A program made the position numbers and the translations under genes. From contig CM082590.2 of the NCBI GenBank assembly GCA_040954595.2, positions 3,968,001-4,032,000 on the forward strand: a stretch of 64,000 nucleotides of DNA, read 5' to 3'. The notes below the pieces were generated by a model. It was not told the DNA's origin. It was given only the letters and a program-made list of their open reading frames with translations, and did no database searches. The stretch comes from Balanoglossus misakiensis (taxonomy: Eukaryota > Hemichordata). Shown one piece after another: positions 1 to 9,988 of the stretch (position 1 is the stretch's first letter; each line of letters starts with the position of its first letter).

Positions 1-960
1 AGTGGGGCGGCATAACAAACATTTTCATATCGATTGTGCATTTTGTGATAAAAGCTCAGATTGCTGTCAATGTGTAATTAACTCCATCGGCCATGTAACG
101 CCGGGAACACACGCAGGGCTAGGAACACACATTCCCATCACATACAACACAACCCAACACAGAACTCAGCATGAACTGAACAAAGCAATTGCTCCATGTC
201 AATTTTGCATTGGTTTTACGGCCGCCAAGCTAAAAGTTTTGTTTCAGGGTTTTGACAAATATCTTTGGAGTAGGCAAGTGACAGGCAAAATCAGGAAACA
301 GATAATGTCTCATGACACGCGGCGACAGTGTGATTTTCAACATTACCTACACAGTCATAAATTGCGACAACATGTGGTGGGAAGGTATTTAAAATAAAGT
401 TGGGCATGACTACGGCAACACGTGGCAAAAGGCGAGCCAAATTCTAACAGGAACATTGCGATCGTACTGGGGAACTTGAAGGGCTTCCCAACAGCCAGCA
501 ATTTGGACTTATCAAGTGAAGACATAGCTGTAGAAACGCAGCTGTTCCGTCGGGGGGGGGAGGGGAGATGGGGGAATTAGTATTCCCCCTCACCCGGTGG
601 AACAGCTACATTTTCACGGCTACTGAAGATCCAACTCCGAAAAAGTTGGAATTTCAGAAATTTAATTCCACTTTCCTCGTGCAACGGAAGATTCGGAACG
701 TGTTTTGCTTTCCAAAAATCTCTAGACGCCCATTTGCGTAAGACGCCCTTTACGGTAACAATAAACTGTACTAGGAAACGTCTACACTAGATGATTTTAT
801 GTCTTCGTACAAACACACACAAATAAACTGTCAGGTTTAATCCCCCTGAAATTTTTCCTTGCCTCAATGCAAAAGACAGAATAATTTTTCAAGACATCGA
901 CCGACCGTGTTATGACAAGTGTCCATGGCTGTTTAGCCAACATCATCGCGAAACTTAGAT
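1..960. other. Unassigned sequence at left edge
   Basis: No gene or known repeat is recognised. A 131-codon plus-strand frame is open from the window edge to 397, but it shows no recognisable domain or clear coding character. A nested palindrome lies at 540-607 and is listed separately. The stretch could be intron or intergenic DNA. Confidence 0.4.
540..607. repeat. Nested palindrome around a G-run
   Basis: The outer arms AGCTGTTCC (540-548) and GGAACAGCT (599-607) are perfect inverted repeats. Inside them GGGGGAAT (570-577) and ATTCCCCC (582-589) form a second perfect hairpin with a 4-nt loop. A run of 9-10 G at 552-560 sits in the left half. This is probably a small foldback element or the core of a MITE; no target duplication was identified. 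Confidence 0.5.
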
Positions 961-981
961 TTAGGCTTATATTGAGCCTTT

Positions 982-1776
982 TTAAGACGGGTCCCCCGTA
1001 TCTTTTTGCCCGTTGCTATGGGCCTTTATAGGACATTACACCCCGATTTGGACTAAGCCGTTTTCAGAGTCTAACAAGGGCCCAGTAACTAGTTGAAAAT
1101 CTGCACGATTGTGAGCGCGCGCCCCCTGACGCCATTGATATGCAAATTAGCTAGGTCAAATTTCAAAAGCCTAAGGCTTTTTATTCCCTGACCTCAAAAA
1201 CGAACTTGATACGTATTCATTAGTTGCTCGAACCAGAGAAGATCGTGAAGGATTTTCTTTTCGAATATGATCGTTGTATCCTACGATTTCAGCATACCCG
1301 TACCACACCTGAAAAAGTCATCGATTTTGGGTGTTTTTGGACACACTCTTCCACCGGTATCGCTTCTTAGCGCGACGACATCCGTTAAAACGATCCTTCA
1401 CGCTATGCGGAAGTGTGTTCTCTGTCAACAAGTCAAATTTGACTGGCGTACGTGGCCTATGAAAAAAGCCTTAGGGATTTTTGTGAACGGTACAAAATCT
1501 CTGTGTACAAAACATTGGATTTTTAGCGTTCGATCCAGTTACTGTGGTTAAAGGACGCGCACGCTATCGCTGACCGCTGCTTTGCCGTATTAGCGTGGCG
1601 GCCTATGGCCGGGCGGTAGCTGCCGTAAACACAGGGGGTGTGCACACAATCGTGTGTATTTTTAACTAGTTACAAGCCCCTTGTCGGACGTTCATAACGG
1701 TTTCATTCAAAATTGAGTGTAGTGTCCTATAAAGGCCCATAGCAACGGGCAAAAAGATACGGGGGACCCATCTTAA
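982..1776. mobile_element. Long-TIR DNA transposon flanked by TTAA
   Basis: The left end (986 onward, GACGGGTCCCCCGTATC) recurs inverted at the right end (to 1772). The first ~60 bp of the arms are nearly perfect. The similarity then continues imperfectly for about 165 bp in all (about 986-1148 and 1610-1772). Both ends abut TTAA (982-985 and 1773-1776), the target site of piggyBac-type elements. The middle holds a 94-codon plus-strand frame (1267-1551) in which I recognise no transposase, so the element looks non-autonomous. The piggyBac assignment is inference from TTAA only. The right two thirds of this element is duplicated at 3674-4165 by the LINE event. Confidence 0.65.
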
Positions 1777-1881
1777 ATCATGTTCAAACATTCCATAATA
1801 ATACAAGACATGCTGTCATTGTTAATCTGCTAAACTTGATCTCACAGTCATTTGCTTTGAATGATTGATTTCTTTTTAAAT
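1285..1881 (+). repeat. Direct repeat copy 1 flanking the LINE (597 bp)
   Basis: This segment begins GATTTCAGCATACCCG and ends TGATTTCTTTTTAAAT. It recurs at 3674-4270 at a constant offset of 2389 bp, and I saw no mismatch on reading both copies. It directly abuts the tail of the LINE. Together with copy 2 it behaves like an extremely long target-site duplication. Confidence 0.85.
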
Positions 1882-3673
1882 AATAATAAATAATAATAAT
1901 AATTTATTCAGTACCAATGGCCACCGGCCAAACTGTACAAAAATTCCAAGTATTACAGGTTTTTGACGCTAGTACGGTATAAAAAATAGATGCACTGTCA
2001 CAATTCTGGAGATGGAAATACAGAGACATAATAAACTATACATGTATATTGTTCAAATTATCATGTCTACGTTTTGTTGCATAGAATATGTATCTGCTGA
2101 GATTACGAACAGTTTCTACTTTCTCTGAAGAGAGAAGTAGTGTGAATTTATACAGAACAGGGGGGTTGTGAAAATAGTCTGGAATATATTTGACTCTCAA
2201 ATCAGAGTACTTTGGACAAACTAACAAAAAATGGAATTCGTCTTCGACATATTTCAAAGAACACAAATCACACAGTCTGTCATGGCGTGGAATATTACTC
2301 CATCGTCCGGTCTCTACCTTTAAACAGTGAGCAGAGACTCTAAATTTGCATAGGGCTAGCCTGAATACAGGTTTCTCAATCTGTAACAAATATGGTTCTA
2401 CACGGAGTTCTTTTTCAAAAGTTGAATAGGTTTCCAACCTTCTAGAGTGACTCAAATTTTCAGTGCATGACTGAACATCAATATCAACACATCTTTGTTT
2501 AAAAGTCTTTAAAAACATAGCTTCATTTCCAACACCTTGGTTTTCCCATACTTCACCAAAACCATAACTCTGTAGCAAAAAGCGTACATTTTTTGCCCAA
2601 AACTTATAACGTGTAACATCAATATTACAAAGCTGAAATTCATAGCATTTATATACAATTCTATTTTTATCCATTTTCAAAATACGGAGCCAATATTTGA
2701 TAATTTTACAATAAATATGCACCCTTAAGGTAACTCTACCTAATTCGCCTCTCATGGCTGCTACTGAAGTATTTTTATACAGTTTTAAAGCATAACGCAT
2801 CATTTTGTTGTGAAGCTTCTCAATGTCATGAGCTGGGTGGAAGCCCCAGATTTCTGAACCATACAGTAAAATTGGAATAATTTTAGCATCAAACAATTTC
2901 CACACAATGTCCACTGGCAAAGTGCCAAATTTGTGTAAACAATTTGTGAGAGTATAAAGAGCTCTATTAGCTTGCTCACTGAGTGCTTTTTGAGCTTGGA
3001 ACCATTGACCGGTCCAGGAAAAAACTACACCAAGATACCCATGAAATGAGGTTACTGATACCTGCTGACCATTATAAAACCATTTTTCATACTTTCTTAG
3101 TCCCCCACCCCTCCTGAAAACGATAACTTTGGTTTTATCCATATTTACTGTGAGTTTCCATTTACAACAATATTCATACATTTGGTTAAATAAACGTTGT
3201 AAACCTATCCTAGAAGAACTCACAAGAGCTAGGTCATCAGCAAATAAAAGGTAGATAATTTTTAAAATGCCAATTTGACAGCCAGAAAATTGGTAAGTAC
3301 TACTCAATGTTTCACCCAGGTCATTCACAAACATATTGAATAAAAGAGGTGACAAAACAGAGCCTTGTTGTACACCACAACTACATTCGAAAAAGTTAGT
3401 TATACCTTTCTGAGTTCGCACACAGGCTTTAACATTTTGGTACATTGAAAAGATGACATTGTAAACTTTACTTCTAATTCCACATTTGAGTAACTTGTAA
3501 AAAAGACAGTAGTGGTCAATACGGTCAAAAGCCTTCTCAAAATCAATAAAGGCAATGTACACTCTCCCCTTTTGGTGTGCTAAATAGTTAGAAATAATTG
3601 TATAAAGTATAAATACATTGTCAGAAGTACAATAAAATTTGCGGAAGCCTGCCTGTTCATCAACAATTGGATG
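1882..3673 (-). mobile_element. 5'-truncated LINE (non-LTR retrotransposon)
   Basis: The 1.79-kb insert lies exactly between two 597-bp direct repeats. On the minus strand it runs from a truncated reverse-transcriptase gene at 3673 to a 3' tail at about 1882-1912. The tail is an ATT/TTA microsatellite preceded by GAATAAATT, so a polyadenylation-like signal sits just before it. The endonuclease and the first RT motifs are missing, which is normal 5' truncation. The open RT frame and the identical flanks argue for a young insertion. The clade (CR1/Jockey-like or other) cannot be fixed from this fragment. Confidence 0.85.
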
Positions 3674-3697
3674 GATTTCAGCATACCCGTACCACAC
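2036..3697 (-). CDS. LINE reverse transcriptase, N-terminally truncated
   Basis: The 553-codon uninterrupted frame encodes a non-LTR reverse transcriptase. Visible motifs in order are QAGFRK (residues 15-20), FIDFEKAFDRIDH (about 50-62), GVQQGSVLSPLLFNMFVND (about 108-126) and the catalytic FADD (152-155). A thumb region and a C-terminal C-x2-C...H...C segment near residues 485-510 (CDLC, HFLLVC) follow, as in many animal LINEs. The first eight codons, including the apparent ATG, come from the flanking direct repeat (3674-3697). The true element sequence therefore starts at residue 9 and the start codon is accidental. The apurinic endonuclease and the N-terminal part of RT are absent, so the copy cannot move by itself. 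Confidence 0.85.
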   Translation of the reverse strand: MWYGYAEIHPIVDEQAGFRKFYCTSDNVFILYTIISNYLAHQKGRVYIAFIDFEKAFDRIDHYCLFYKLLKCGIRSKVYNVIFSMYQNVKACVRTQKGITNFFECSCGVQQGSVLSPLLFNMFVNDLGETLSSTYQFSGCQIGILKIIYLLFADDLALVSSSRIGLQRLFNQMYEYCCKWKLTVNMDKTKVIVFRRGGGLRKYEKWFYNGQQVSVTSFHGYLGVVFSWTGQWFQAQKALSEQANRALYTLTNCLHKFGTLPVDIVWKLFDAKIIPILLYGSEIWGFHPAHDIEKLHNKMMRYALKLYKNTSVAAMRGELGRVTLRVHIYCKIIKYWLRILKMDKNRIVYKCYEFQLCNIDVTRYKFWAKNVRFLLQSYGFGEVWENQGVGNEAMFLKTFKQRCVDIDVQSCTENLSHSRRLETYSTFEKELRVEPYLLQIEKPVFRLALCKFRVSAHCLKVETGRWSNIPRHDRLCDLCSLKYVEDEFHFLLVCPKYSDLRVKYIPDYFHNPPVLYKFTLLLSSEKVETVRNLSRYIFYATKRRHDNLNNIHV

Positions 3698-4270
3698 CTG
3701 AAAAAGTCATCGATTTTGGGTGTTTTTGGACACACTCTTCCACCGGTATCGCTTCTTAGCGCGACGACATCCGTTAAAACGATCCTTCACGCTATGCGGA
3801 AGTGTGTTCTCTGTCAACAAGTCAAATTTGACTGGCGTACGTGGCCTATGAAAAAAGCCTTAGGGATTTTTGTGAACGGTACAAAATCTCTGTGTACAAA
3901 ACATTGGATTTTTAGCGTTCGATCCAGTTACTGTGGTTAAAGGACGCGCACGCTATCGCTGACCGCTGCTTTGCCGTATTAGCGTGGCGGCCTATGGCCG
4001 GGCGGTAGCTGCCGTAAACACAGGGGGTGTGCACACAATCGTGTGTATTTTTAACTAGTTACAAGCCCCTTGTCGGACGTTCATAACGGTTTCATTCAAA
4101 ATTGAGTGTAGTGTCCTATAAAGGCCCATAGCAACGGGCAAAAAGATACGGGGGACCCATCTTAAATCATGTTCAAACATTCCATAATAATACAAGACAT
4201 GCTGTCATTGTTAATCTGCTAAACTTGATCTCACAGTCATTTGCTTTGAATGATTGATTTCTTTTTAAAT
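3674..4270 (+). repeat. Direct repeat copy 2 flanking the LINE (597 bp)
   Basis: The second copy of 1285-1881 is apparently identical. Just downstream (about 4265-4320) there is a diverged short repeat of the sequence around CATGTTCAAACATTCCATAA, so the pre-insertion locus already carried a small tandem duplication there. Confidence 0.85.
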
Positions 4271-4477
4271 CATGTTCAAACACTCCATAATTATACAAGA
4301 CAGGCTGACATTGTTAAAATAGGTTGTAAAGTCTGCGCCGTTGGGAATAAGGCAGAGGAATAGCCGTTAACTATTTATTTTTATTAACCTATGTTCAAAA
4401 ATGTGTGTTATTGATAATAAAACGTGTCCACTGATGTATGAGTGTAGAATAGAATGAGTGTCATTACAGTAACTTAC

Positions 4478-4576
4478 ATTATCTTTCACATCGATGCTGG
4501 CATTGGATTGCAGTAGAAGTCTCACTACGTCAACATAGCCCCACCGTGCTGCATAGTGTAACGGTGCCCAACCATC
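4478..4576 (-). CDS. Single ankyrin-repeat exon (orphan)
   Basis: On the minus strand a CACAG acceptor is followed by exactly 99 nt and a consensus GTAAGTT donor. The exon encodes one complete ankyrin repeat starting DGWAPLHYAARWGYVDVVRL and ending in SIDVKDN. It begins and ends in phase 0, like the ankyrin exons at 51.6-58.7 kb. It lies downstream of the stop codon of the Roco exon (19958), so it cannot be a normal coding exon of that transcript. It may belong to a neighbouring paralogous gene extending left of the window. An alternative 3' portion used by the upstream ankyrin exons is also possible. Confidence 0.8.
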
Positions 4577-5190
4577 CTGTGGGAATACAACAAAAATGTG
4601 TCATTGAATATCCCTGACTATAACCTTCAACTAGTCATGTTTCAAAATGACCTATATTACACGTTCTGAATAGTCCTGTGTATTGGCTATGGGCGAAAAT
4701 GCGAACTTTCTAAATTGTTGCAATTTCATTGTTTTTAAACATACAGCTGTCAAACTCACATATGTATTAAAGTTGACATAACAGCTCTCAAAACTAGTTT
4801 CAGTTTTAAAATTGAAGGTCGCTAAGTGTGTGAGTTGTAGGTTACAAAATACATACCAAAGGTGAATTTTAAAATTTTCATGCTTGTTTTGTTCTGAGCA
4901 CACCAGTTTGTTTATTTCTTAGGCTTTCACTTTGATTGTTCAATATGTTGATTTTATTTTAATATACACTTTGCTTTTTTAAGATTATTTTTTTTATTTT
5001 AAGCATTTCAAAGATGAAACTTTGGGTAGACCATTATGAGATGTTATAGAATATTGAAAAGTTTACACTATTAAGATTGGACACCATTAAATATTTCAAA
5101 TAATGCTGCAAAATAGACTGAAATAACTCCCATTGACTTAACATGTATAAAAACAAAAGAATAAGTTTTTGGGGACACTTGGATATTTTT
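4577..5190. other. Intronic or intergenic sequence
   Basis: AT-rich sequence immediately upstream (minus orientation) of the 4.5-kb ankyrin exon. I see no exon, RNA gene or recognisable repeat in it. Confidence 0.4.
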
Positions 5191-5194
5191 TTAT

Positions 5195-5790
5195 GTTGAA
5201 AACTCGGCGAAAAACGGGTTGTTTTATGCTTATTCTAACGAAAATCTTACAATCCAATATATGTTTTTTAAGCTCAGATTCTGGGCTCTCTAACCCTGAA
5301 AACAGATTTCCAAAAATCATAGAAATAAAATCAGAGAGCCAACGATTACAATTTGTTACGATCGTATTTTGCACTCACTTCCGGGTTTCGGCCAATTGCA
5401 GACAAATACTTTTTATAAAAGGCTTCGTTTTATGCTTATTCTAACAGTTATCTAACAATCCAATATATGGTTTTAAAGCTTAGAATCTTGGCTCTCTAAC
5501 CGCTGAAGCTGTTTTTCAAAAATCGTAGAATTGAAACCAGAGAGCCAACGATTACAATTTGTTACGATCGTACTTTGCACTCACTTCCGGGTTTCGGCCA
5601 ATTGCAGACAAATACTTTTTATAAAAGGCTTCGTTTTATGCTTATTCTAACAATTATCTAACAATCCAATATATGGTTTTAAAGCTTAGAATCTTAGCTC
5701 TCTAACCGCTAAAACCGTTTTTCAAAAATCGTAGAAGTGAAATCAGGGAAGCCAACGATTACAATTTGTTATGGTCTTTTTTTCTTGTGT
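5195..5790 (+). repeat. 206-bp tandem repeat, about 2.8 copies
   Basis: The segment beginning TTATGCTTATTCTAAC recurs at about 5224, 5430 and 5636, a period of 206 bp. Each unit contains CAATCCAATATATG, GGCTCTCTAACC, AGAGCCAACGATTACAATTTGTTA and, between units, CACTTCCGGGTTTCGGCC. The GGCTCTCTAACC and GAGAGCC parts give each unit a short internal inverted repeat. Units 2 and 3 are closer to each other than to unit 1. Confidence 0.75.
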
Positions 5791-5875
5791 AGGGTTAGGT
5801 ACATAGGGATTTGGGCGACAGGCAAAATCCTCAGTTTTTTTAGGTTAAGTTTACATCACTTCTGACTCACTTAGA

Positions 5876-7470
5876 GTGGGCCGATCTTTAAAGTGTAACG
5901 TGTTTTGAAATCGTCAATTACTGCTCTAAAACATGTTAAAGAGTCGAGTTGGTATCTTTTAGAATAAATTAATAGGTTTGCTAAAAATAAAGTGATGTTT
6001 AAGTGATTCTTTTGTTTTTATGCATATTAAAGAATAGGACAAATTATAATATTTGTGACCCTATCCTGATTTGTACAATTAAAGTAGCTTGAGTACTGTT
6101 TTTTTCAGGATGTATAGACATTTGAATTTTCTATGCTATAGTACATTATTTTTTTTAATGCAGACAAGAAGTTATAAATATGTAATTATGAAAAATAATG
6201 TCAGTGCCCCATAGGCTTTACACTGTAGACAACAGGGTGTCATAGGTTAAAATTTTGGAAAGTAAGAAAACATGTTGTTTAAAGCTTGTTATTTTCAGAG
6301 TGTGTAAAGAACATGATGGGATACTCCATACATTTTTTTAAAGTTGTTACATGTACAGCAATGCCAGTAGCTATTGGGTCAAAATAGGTAATTCATATAT
6401 CTCACAATGACATTTTTTGTTATATTGTCATGTGTTTGCAAAGTTGCTATAAACACTTAGCATTGTCCAATTTAAAAACAGTTTTCTGTTTTGAAAAGGA
6501 TATAATAAACTTCATAACAGATTGAAGAATCAAATTGATTGTGTTAGGAATAAGGAAACCGCATTGAATCAAGAAAGGCACTGTCAATCGACAAAGTAGA
6601 CAATGCTGTTTGACCCCTTTAACAGCATATATTATCACACAAAATTGACATTGTTTCTACCACTCTGGTTTCTTATTTATTCAGCAATGAAGTTCACACT
6701 TTAACAATATTTTAAATACATATTGTTCTTTATAAAACATATGAAACAGTTTTAAAATCAGATGATTCTAAGTGTTTAAACCAACTTTGCAAACATATAT
6801 TGCAATATAACAAAAATGTCATTGTCAGATTTATGAATCGCCTATTTTGACTCAATACCTATTGGCATTACTCTTCATGTAACAACTTTTAAAAAAATGT
6901 ATGGAGTATCCCATCATGTTCTTAACACATTCTGAAAATAGAAAACATTAAACAACATGTTTTCTTACTTTCCTAAATTTTTACCTATGACACCCTGTTT
7001 TCTATATTGTAAAGCTTATTGTTCACTAATATTTTGTTTCATAATTATACTTTTATAACTTCTTGTCTACATTGTCTCATTTAGAGTGGGCCAATCTTTA
7101 AAGTGTAACCTGTTTTGAAATCGTCAACTGCTGCTCTAAAACATATTGAAGATCTGATGTGGTATCCTTAAGAATAAATTAATATTTGTGCCAACAAAAA
7201 GTGATGTTTAAGTGATTCTTTTGTTTTTATGCATGTTAAAGATAGAACAAGTGATAAAATATAAAACCCTACCCTAAGATGTACAATAAAGGAGATTTAG
7301 TACTGATTTTTTCAGGAATAATAGACATATAAATTCTCTATTCTGGAGTACATTAATATTAAATAAATAAAGACAAAAGTTATAAAAATATAATTATGAA
7401 ACAAAATGTTTGTGCCCCATAGGCTTAACACTGTAGAAAACCAGGTGTCATAGGTAACAATTTTGGAAAA
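5876..7470. repeat. Composite direct plus inverted repeat, about 1.6 kb
   Basis: Two direct copies (about 5876-6265 and 7079-7470) both begin AGAGTGGGCC and share AAGTGATGTTTAAGTGATTC and TGCCCCATAGGC. Between them are two inverted arms (about 6165-6490 and 6750-7075) that share GTGTCATAGG, AACATGATGGGATACTCC and CTTTGCAAAC in opposite orientation. The left direct copy and the left arm overlap. The locus therefore reads as one sequence present forward, inverted and forward again. It is AT-rich with no recognisable protein, and is probably a foldback element or a rearranged tandem. Confidence 0.7.
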
Positions 7471-8294
7471 TATAAATTCTACAATGCAACATATTACAAA
7501 TATTAAATAAGTTCAAAATGATATATTACAAAGACATTTAATATGTAAGAATAAGTGTGTGTATATGTGTGTTCGTTAGTTTGTCTTTGAAGTTGCTTTT
7601 TCTCTCTTATCTACCCGATTAATTCTGTCCTTTCTTATTCTTAATTGACTTCCGGACATGGTGGCAAATTTGTTTGGTTGAGAATTCCGCCATGTCATCA
7701 GCCAAAGTTGGGGTGTCTTCTTGTACTTTTCAACATCTTTGCTGCTAACTTTACCAACTGCTATCTCTTCTGCAAACATTTCTTCAATGGCTTGCTAAAA
7801 GTGCGACGGCCGTGTTTAATTCCTTGGCCTGAAGTTTGACTTATATTGTCCCCCCCCCCTCCCTGTACCAGGGCTGCCAGTCATCTCCACACCACCCTCA
7901 TCTGTATTGTCAACAAAAGGCCTTTTGGATATGGCCAGTTTTGAAAACAACTGATTTGGGTGGTGGTCAATGCTGGGTGGTGCTATGCTTCCCACTGAAC
8001 TCTCATCATTTTCATATTGCTCAGTTGCACTCACTTTCATTTTTTTTTCTTCCATGTTTTATTCGCAACTATCTTGGAATGCAATTAACGCGTTGAATAG
8101 GTAACACTCGCGGATTCCTGCACACCTTTTGTCATGGCATTAGAAGATGCCTGTGTGCGGGAACTATGTGCCATGTGTGACGTGAGGGGCACTGCAAGAT
8201 CAGGATCGTTCAGCAAAACATGTAACGGTGGATTTGCATAAAATTGTTGTGGTCAGTTCTTTTGAAATGACATCCGCGAAGCGCCAGGCAGCTT
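7471..8294. other. Low-complexity and possible decayed element sequence
   Basis: No intact gene is seen. Short minus-strand frames at 7576-7779 and 7816-8055 have polar, basic composition. They lie downstream, in the same orientation, of the recombinase remnant at 8295-8815, and might be its decayed continuation. A C-run lies at 7851-7861. No domain is recognised. Confidence 0.3.
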
Positions 8295-8815
8295 TCAGCG
8301 TCTTCGCAAACGTACTCGAGTTAAAATCCCTGCCATGATACATCCTGAACAACCTGGTAGAGTTATCATTCTCCCCCCCCCCCCCTCACGAAAGGGTAAT
8401 ACGTGTTCAATATACATCATAGCCAGTTTATACAGTGTAGACGAGAAAGCAATTCTCACGGGCCCTGATGTTGCTGAAGTTTTATGTGCCGCAACAGTCA
8501 CAACCAACCCCTTGTCAGTCTCTTTGGCTGCTCTAACATCCCCAACTGTTATGTTTTTATAGGCACAATTTGTTTGTACGTTGTCTAGGACTAGTTGCAC
8601 CATAATGTGGCCTGACATTAAGCAAAAATCTTCTCGTGAAACGCTAGGTCTGCCCTCCCCACACAGCTAAACTCCATAAAAGCCTTGTTGGCGTGGATCG
8701 CCATTTCGCACGTCTCATAGGATGCAATCTCCTCAGGAGTCAAGATCTTTTCCTGTTCGGCATCCTGAAAAACACTTCTCCTTAATTTACTTCTTTTGTC
8801 AGACTCTGAGCCCAA
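8295..8815 (-). pseudogene. Crypton/DUF3504-like tyrosine recombinase remnant
   Basis: Two minus-strand pieces (8815-8618 and 8618-8295) are separated by an in-frame stop at their junction. The second contains VLDNVQTNCAYKNITVGDV followed by a HKTSATSGPVRIAF block and LYKLAMMYIEHVLP. This arrangement, an Arg-less 'NxTxGD' strand and an 'HKT...GP..' strand before a helix, resembles the recombinase fold of Crypton-derived DUF3504 proteins of marine invertebrates. A C-run at 8373-8383 interrupts the downstream part. The catalytic HxxR and Tyr motifs are not seen. The family call is from memory of motif patterns and is moderate to weak. Confidence 0.4.
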
Positions 8816-9467
8816 CGGCTACACTGATCTATCATCTGGCGTGCATTTTTAATAAAACCGTTATGTTCTGAATCGAGAAAACGATAAAGTCTCAAAGAAA
8901 AATATATGACCGAACTGTTAAAGCTTCATAAGGCTTGAGCATGGCTTCAAGACATTCCCTGACTTTTCCCTTTTCACTCAAACCTTCCACCCCCCCCCAC
9001 CCCACCCCACCCAAACAGACTCAACAAGTTTTTCAGCCAGAGCTGGATGCTGGATGGCTGCTTTCCCAAACTTTCTCCCCCCATCCATTCCCTGTATCCA
9101 CTTTTTAAAATCAGTTATAAGAATATTTTCTGTGCTTTCCATCACCCCTACCCTCTTTCTCTCTTATTTCTGCCTCCAATTCTCCGTCTGTTTCAATAAC
9201 CCCCACCCCTATCTCGCCTTCTGAATCACTTCTATTTTCTGATTCGAAATCTCTTTCTCTTTCACTAACCCTCTCCCCCATCTCACCATCACTTTTATTA
9301 TCCTGACTTGTAAAGATCTCTTCTCCCCTTCCCTACAACTTCTTTTGCGATCTTCCTGCCCTACATTGCCCTTTTTTCTCTGCTGTGTAATGTATTCCCT
9401 TTTGAGTCGCAATGCAACTCTAGCAGTTTGGGCCAGTTAGTATTTTGTATTTGGGAAGTCTGGTACT
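8816..9467. other. Pyrimidine-rich noncoding stretch
   Basis: A long C/T-rich run spans about 8980-9380, with CCCCACCCC runs near 8990-9012 and many TCTTTCTC segments. No gene is supported; the 67-codon minus frame across it is a composition artefact. Confidence 0.5.
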
Positions 9468-9553
9468 AATTACCCTTCGGCTCCCAAGAAAAGGACAAGG
9501 ACAACTCTTTGGCAGGAAATATAGGAAGTACTTTTTATTTGCAAGACTCCACC
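9468..9553 (+). repeat. Terminal direct repeat of the DIRS-like element, copy 1
   Basis: The sequence AATTACCCTTCGGCTCC through TTGCAAGACTCCACC matches 9770-9855 with only a few substitutions. It is probably one of the paired B-type split repeats of a Ngaro/DIRS element. A matching A repeat at the 5' end was not found. Confidence 0.7.
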
Positions 9554-9769
9554 TTACATAAATTAAAAAAACAATAAACTCAAGTACAGGGAAAATAAAC
9601 TCATGTAATAATGTTGGGAGTGGTGGGTGGGTTACAAAAGCAGAGAGCTCCCAAAACACGTACGTAGCATCTCAGGAAATAGCTGTGTGTGAACTGCGCA
9701 TGTGCAACTGGCCCTCAGAGGGCTCACTAACCCGATGAGTAATTAGACATAATGACACATTATTAAACA

Positions 9770-9855
9770 AATTACCCTTCGGCTCCTAAGTAAATGACAA
9801 GGGCAACTCTTTGGCAGGAAATATAAGAAATACTTTTTATTTGCAAGACTCCACC
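9770..9855 (+). repeat. Terminal direct repeat of the DIRS-like element, copy 2
   Basis: Copy of 9468-9553, offset by 302 bp. It sits between the recombinase stop and the outer copy, as expected for the inner repeat of the 3' end. Confidence 0.7.
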
Positions 9856-9988
9856 AAACTGAATTACCGGCCAGAGAGATGTCCAAATTAAAGTTATAGC
9901 AATAAGTAAATTAAATAAATAGAAAAATTATAAAATTGACACGGTAACAAGACCTGCTGATTTGAAACTAACAACTCTGAAACTGTGA

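Noticed and set aside
2-397. 131-codon frame at the left edge
   Set aside because: No domain, and composition like the adjacent noncoding sequence. Kept only as unassigned.
1267-1551. 94-codon frame and its copy at 3671-3940 as a duplicated gene
   Set aside because: Both lie within the TIR element or its duplicated part and are identical only because of the 597-bp duplication. No domain is recognised.
9209-9412. Basic 67-codon minus frame
   Set aside because: Produced by a pyrimidine-rich low-complexity stretch.
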